Shown here in pieces: positions 13,024 to 14,455 of a DNA stretch of 14,455 nucleotides; the stretch's first letter is position 1, and the number at the start of each line of letters is the position of its first letter. The DNA lies in the NCBI GenBank assembly GCA_001803645.1, contig MHDW01000173.1, positions 1 to 14,455 of the forward strand, written 5' to 3'. The stretch is from Nitrospirae bacterium GWC2_42_7. GTDB taxonomy: Bacteria; Nitrospirota; Thermodesulfovibrionia; Thermodesulfovibrionales; UBA6898. The translations under genes and the position numbers were made by a program. The notes beneath the pieces were generated by a model. It was not told where the DNA came from. It ran no database searches and was given only the letters and a program-made list of their open reading frames with translations.

Positions 13024-13216
13024 CTCGACATATTAAAGTTTCTGGTTTTTTATCATGAACATCTGTCATTTAAAAGACCGTGAATCGTAAATCGTGAAAG
13101 GTGAATAGTTCAACATAAAAGACCGTGAATCGCCCGCCCCAACGGGTCCGCATGAGTACGGATGAAACGTGAAAGGTGAAAAGAAAAGATAAAGTCGCTT
13201 TCCCTTCGTCATTCTT
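13024..13216. repeat. Dispersed direct repeat, copy C
   Basis: Starts CTCGACATATTAAAG, carries the same double AAAGACCGTGAATCG core as copy A (13072-13167 identical to 10360-10455) and then, unlike A, the segment 13191-13216 shared with copy B. On the minus strand the last segment encodes VVVKNDEGKAT, as in the small frame by copy B. The copy therefore joins parts of A and B, or A and B are each shortened forms of it. It lies between the two fic genes. The open frame 13070-13267 is not a real gene. Confidence 0.88.
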
Positions 13217-13254
13217 AACGACCACGTAGTCTCCTGTTCGATATATTCTACACC

Positions 13255-13344
13255 ATGTCCACGTCATGGACGTATTGCATAACGTGTCCCAATAAGCTCA
13301 TTTTATGGACATGTAAATAAAACGTGTCCAAGTCATGGACATGT
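13255..13344. repeat. Cluster of TGTCC/GGACA inverted repeats
   Basis: Three inverted pairs in 90 bases: GTCCA-CGTCA-TGGAC (13257-13271), ACGTGTCC...GGACATGT (13282-13289/13307-13314) and ACGTGTCCA-AGTCA-TGGACATGT (13322-13344). The last ends at the stop codon of the second fic gene. The half-sites are alike but the spacers differ (5, 17 and 5 bases), so a regulator binding array or stacked hairpins at the fic mRNA end are both possible. The spacing is too irregular for CRISPR. Confidence 0.75.
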
Positions 13345-14429
13345 TATTTTGACAGCAAATCATAGAGTTTGACATTCAGATAGAGATTTTCCTTGCCCAG
13401 TTTCTTTGATTTCAGAATTCCTATATTCTCCAGTTCCTTTAGATACTCTGCAGCGGTCTTCCTCTCAGCAATACCCGCATCAACAAGGAACCTGCTTTTC
13501 GTGTACGGCTGATGAAACAACAGTTCGATCAATTCCTTGGAATATACACGGCTTGGCAGTTTCTTCCTGGCAGAGTCAAGAGTTTTTTCGAGCAGGTCTC
13601 GTATTGCAATGATCTTCATGCGTGTATCAACCGCTGTATTTTCTATAACGTCCAGCATGTAGAGGACCCATGGTTCCCATGAGTCAGAAGCTGTGACTTG
13701 GCGGAGCAGTTTATAATAATCAGTCTTGGTTTCGATAATGGCTTTGCTCAGATAAAGGATCGGCAGCTCCAGCAGTTCCCTGTGAATGAGAAACAGGATG
13801 CAGAGAATCCTGCCTGTCCTTCCATTGCCATCGAAAAACGGATGGATCGCCTCAAACTGGTAGTGCATGACAGCCAGTTTCACCAGGGGGTCTGTCGAGT
13901 CTTCCCCGTGAATGTAGTCTTCGAGGTTCTTCAGCTTGTCCCGAATGACAGATTCACCTTCAGGCGGTGTATAGAGGACTTCGCCTGATGATGCATTAGC
14001 TACCGCGGTGCCAGGTGCGTTTCGTATGCCTGCCTGATTTTGTTTAATCGTCTGGACCAAATTAATGAGAAGACTAGTTGTGATGACTGGGCGTTTCTTC
14101 AGTGTATTAAAACCTTCCCAGAGTGCTTCACGATAATGCAGAACCTCTTTTGTTGCAGCATCGATGTGAGAAGACTGCGCAGAGAAAGCCTTAAACAGGG
14201 CATCGTTGGTTGTAACGATATTCTCTATTTCGGAGCTGGACTTTGCTTCCTGTAAAGCAATCGTGTTGATCAGAATAGTCTGATTAGGTATGTTTGAGCC
14301 TATACCCTTGAGTTCGGCAAGTGCCCTGCCAGCTGCAATTGCCTTCTTTAGTATGGCTTTTGTCTCGAGGTCTTTCCTGGGAGGCAGCAGAGGAAGCTGG
14401 TTGTATGGCTTGTGCGGATCATATTTCAT
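13344..14429 (-). CDS. Fic family AMP-transferase, class II, SoFic-like
   Basis: A 361-residue Fic protein. It begins MKYDPHKPYNQLPLLPP, as in the Shewanella SoFic type, then carries the inhibitory motif SSEIEN (65-70, Glu69), the flap YTPPEGE (153-159) and the active loop HPFFDGNGRTGR (196-207) with His196. A C-terminal winged helix (LIELLFHQPYTKSRFLVDAGI, then AEYLKELENIGILK) ends the protein. All catalytic residues are present, so it should transfer AMP when the inhibitory helix is released. ATG at 14429 fits the family start; GTG at 14441 would add four residues. The upstream promoter is mostly beyond the window. It shares little sequence with the other Fic outside the core, so the two are not a recent duplication. 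Confidence 0.93.
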   Translation of the reverse strand: MKYDPHKPYNQLPLLPPRKDLETKAILKKAIAAGRALAELKGIGSNIPNQTILINTIALQEAKSSSEIENIVTTNDALFKAFSAQSSHIDAATKEVLHYREALWEGFNTLKKRPVITTSLLINLVQTIKQNQAGIRNAPGTAVANASSGEVLYTPPEGESVIRDKLKNLEDYIHGEDSTDPLVKLAVMHYQFEAIHPFFDGNGRTGRILCILFLIHRELLELPILYLSKAIIETKTDYYKLLRQVTASDSWEPWVLYMLDVIENTAVDTRMKIIAIRDLLEKTLDSARKKLPSRVYSKELIELLFHQPYTKSRFLVDAGIAERKTAAEYLKELENIGILKSKKLGKENLYLNVKLYDLLSK

Positions 14430-14455
14430 GCTTATGCTCACTCAGTTTAATCCCT

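Noticed and set aside
10312..13216. Integron attC sites
   Set aside because: The repeats do not show paired core sites of the GTTRRRY type at their ends, and no integrase gene is in the window.
13070..13267. 65-codon frame between the fic genes
   Set aside because: It runs through repeat copy C; only the KNDEGKAT part may be of coding origin.
13255..13344. CRISPR array
   Set aside because: Units are short, palindromic and unevenly spaced (17-base and 5-base centres), with no equal-length spacers and no cas genes.

Overview
The window (about 14.5 kb) looks like bacterial chromosome from an anaerobic, cytochrome-rich lineage. The incomplete CxxCH-rich cytochrome at the left edge, the stand-alone Old Yellow Enzyme, mid-range GC and many small dispersed intergenic repeats fit Nitrospirota or Desulfobacterota-like organisms. 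No phylogenetic marker is present, so this placement is inference only.

Left part (1-3830), ordinary metabolic and envelope genes: the 3' end of a multiheme c-type cytochrome, a REP-like palindromic element, an NADH:flavin oxidoreductase (OYE family), a YdiK/AI-2E-type membrane permease that probably starts at CTG, a large intergenic inverted repeat, and a small FMN-binding pyridoxamine-oxidase-like protein.

Middle part (4044-7830), small accessory modules: a minus-strand operon DUF433 antitoxin - DUF5615 PIN-like toxin - DUF6557-like protein; an AAA/DUF4143 ATPase that looks leaderless and is bracketed by two copies of one unknown small gene (the left copy is decayed and breaks at a 14-base G tract); and a three-gene operon (beta-rich DUF2314-like protein, acidic helical protein, intact copy of the unknown small gene). 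That operon is divergent from a 59-residue ribbon-helix-helix regulator, and both -35 boxes of the shared promoter region sit in one inverted repeat.

Right part (7845-14455), a defence and toxin-antitoxin island, all on the minus strand and visibly AT-rich in its first half: a complete type II restriction-modification operon (vsr - C5 methyltransferase - restriction endonuclease) whose motifs point to a CCGG-type target; a UPF0175/DUF3368 toxin-antitoxin pair; and two class II Fic AMP-transferases. A dispersed direct repeat occurs three times (about 10312, 11355 and 13024). Each copy lies at a boundary between modules, and two of the copies share an identical 96-nt stretch, so the island has a cassette-like organisation. 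A cluster of TGTCC/GGACA inverted repeats sits directly after the second fic gene.

Functions rest on motif recognition by eye. No database search was run.
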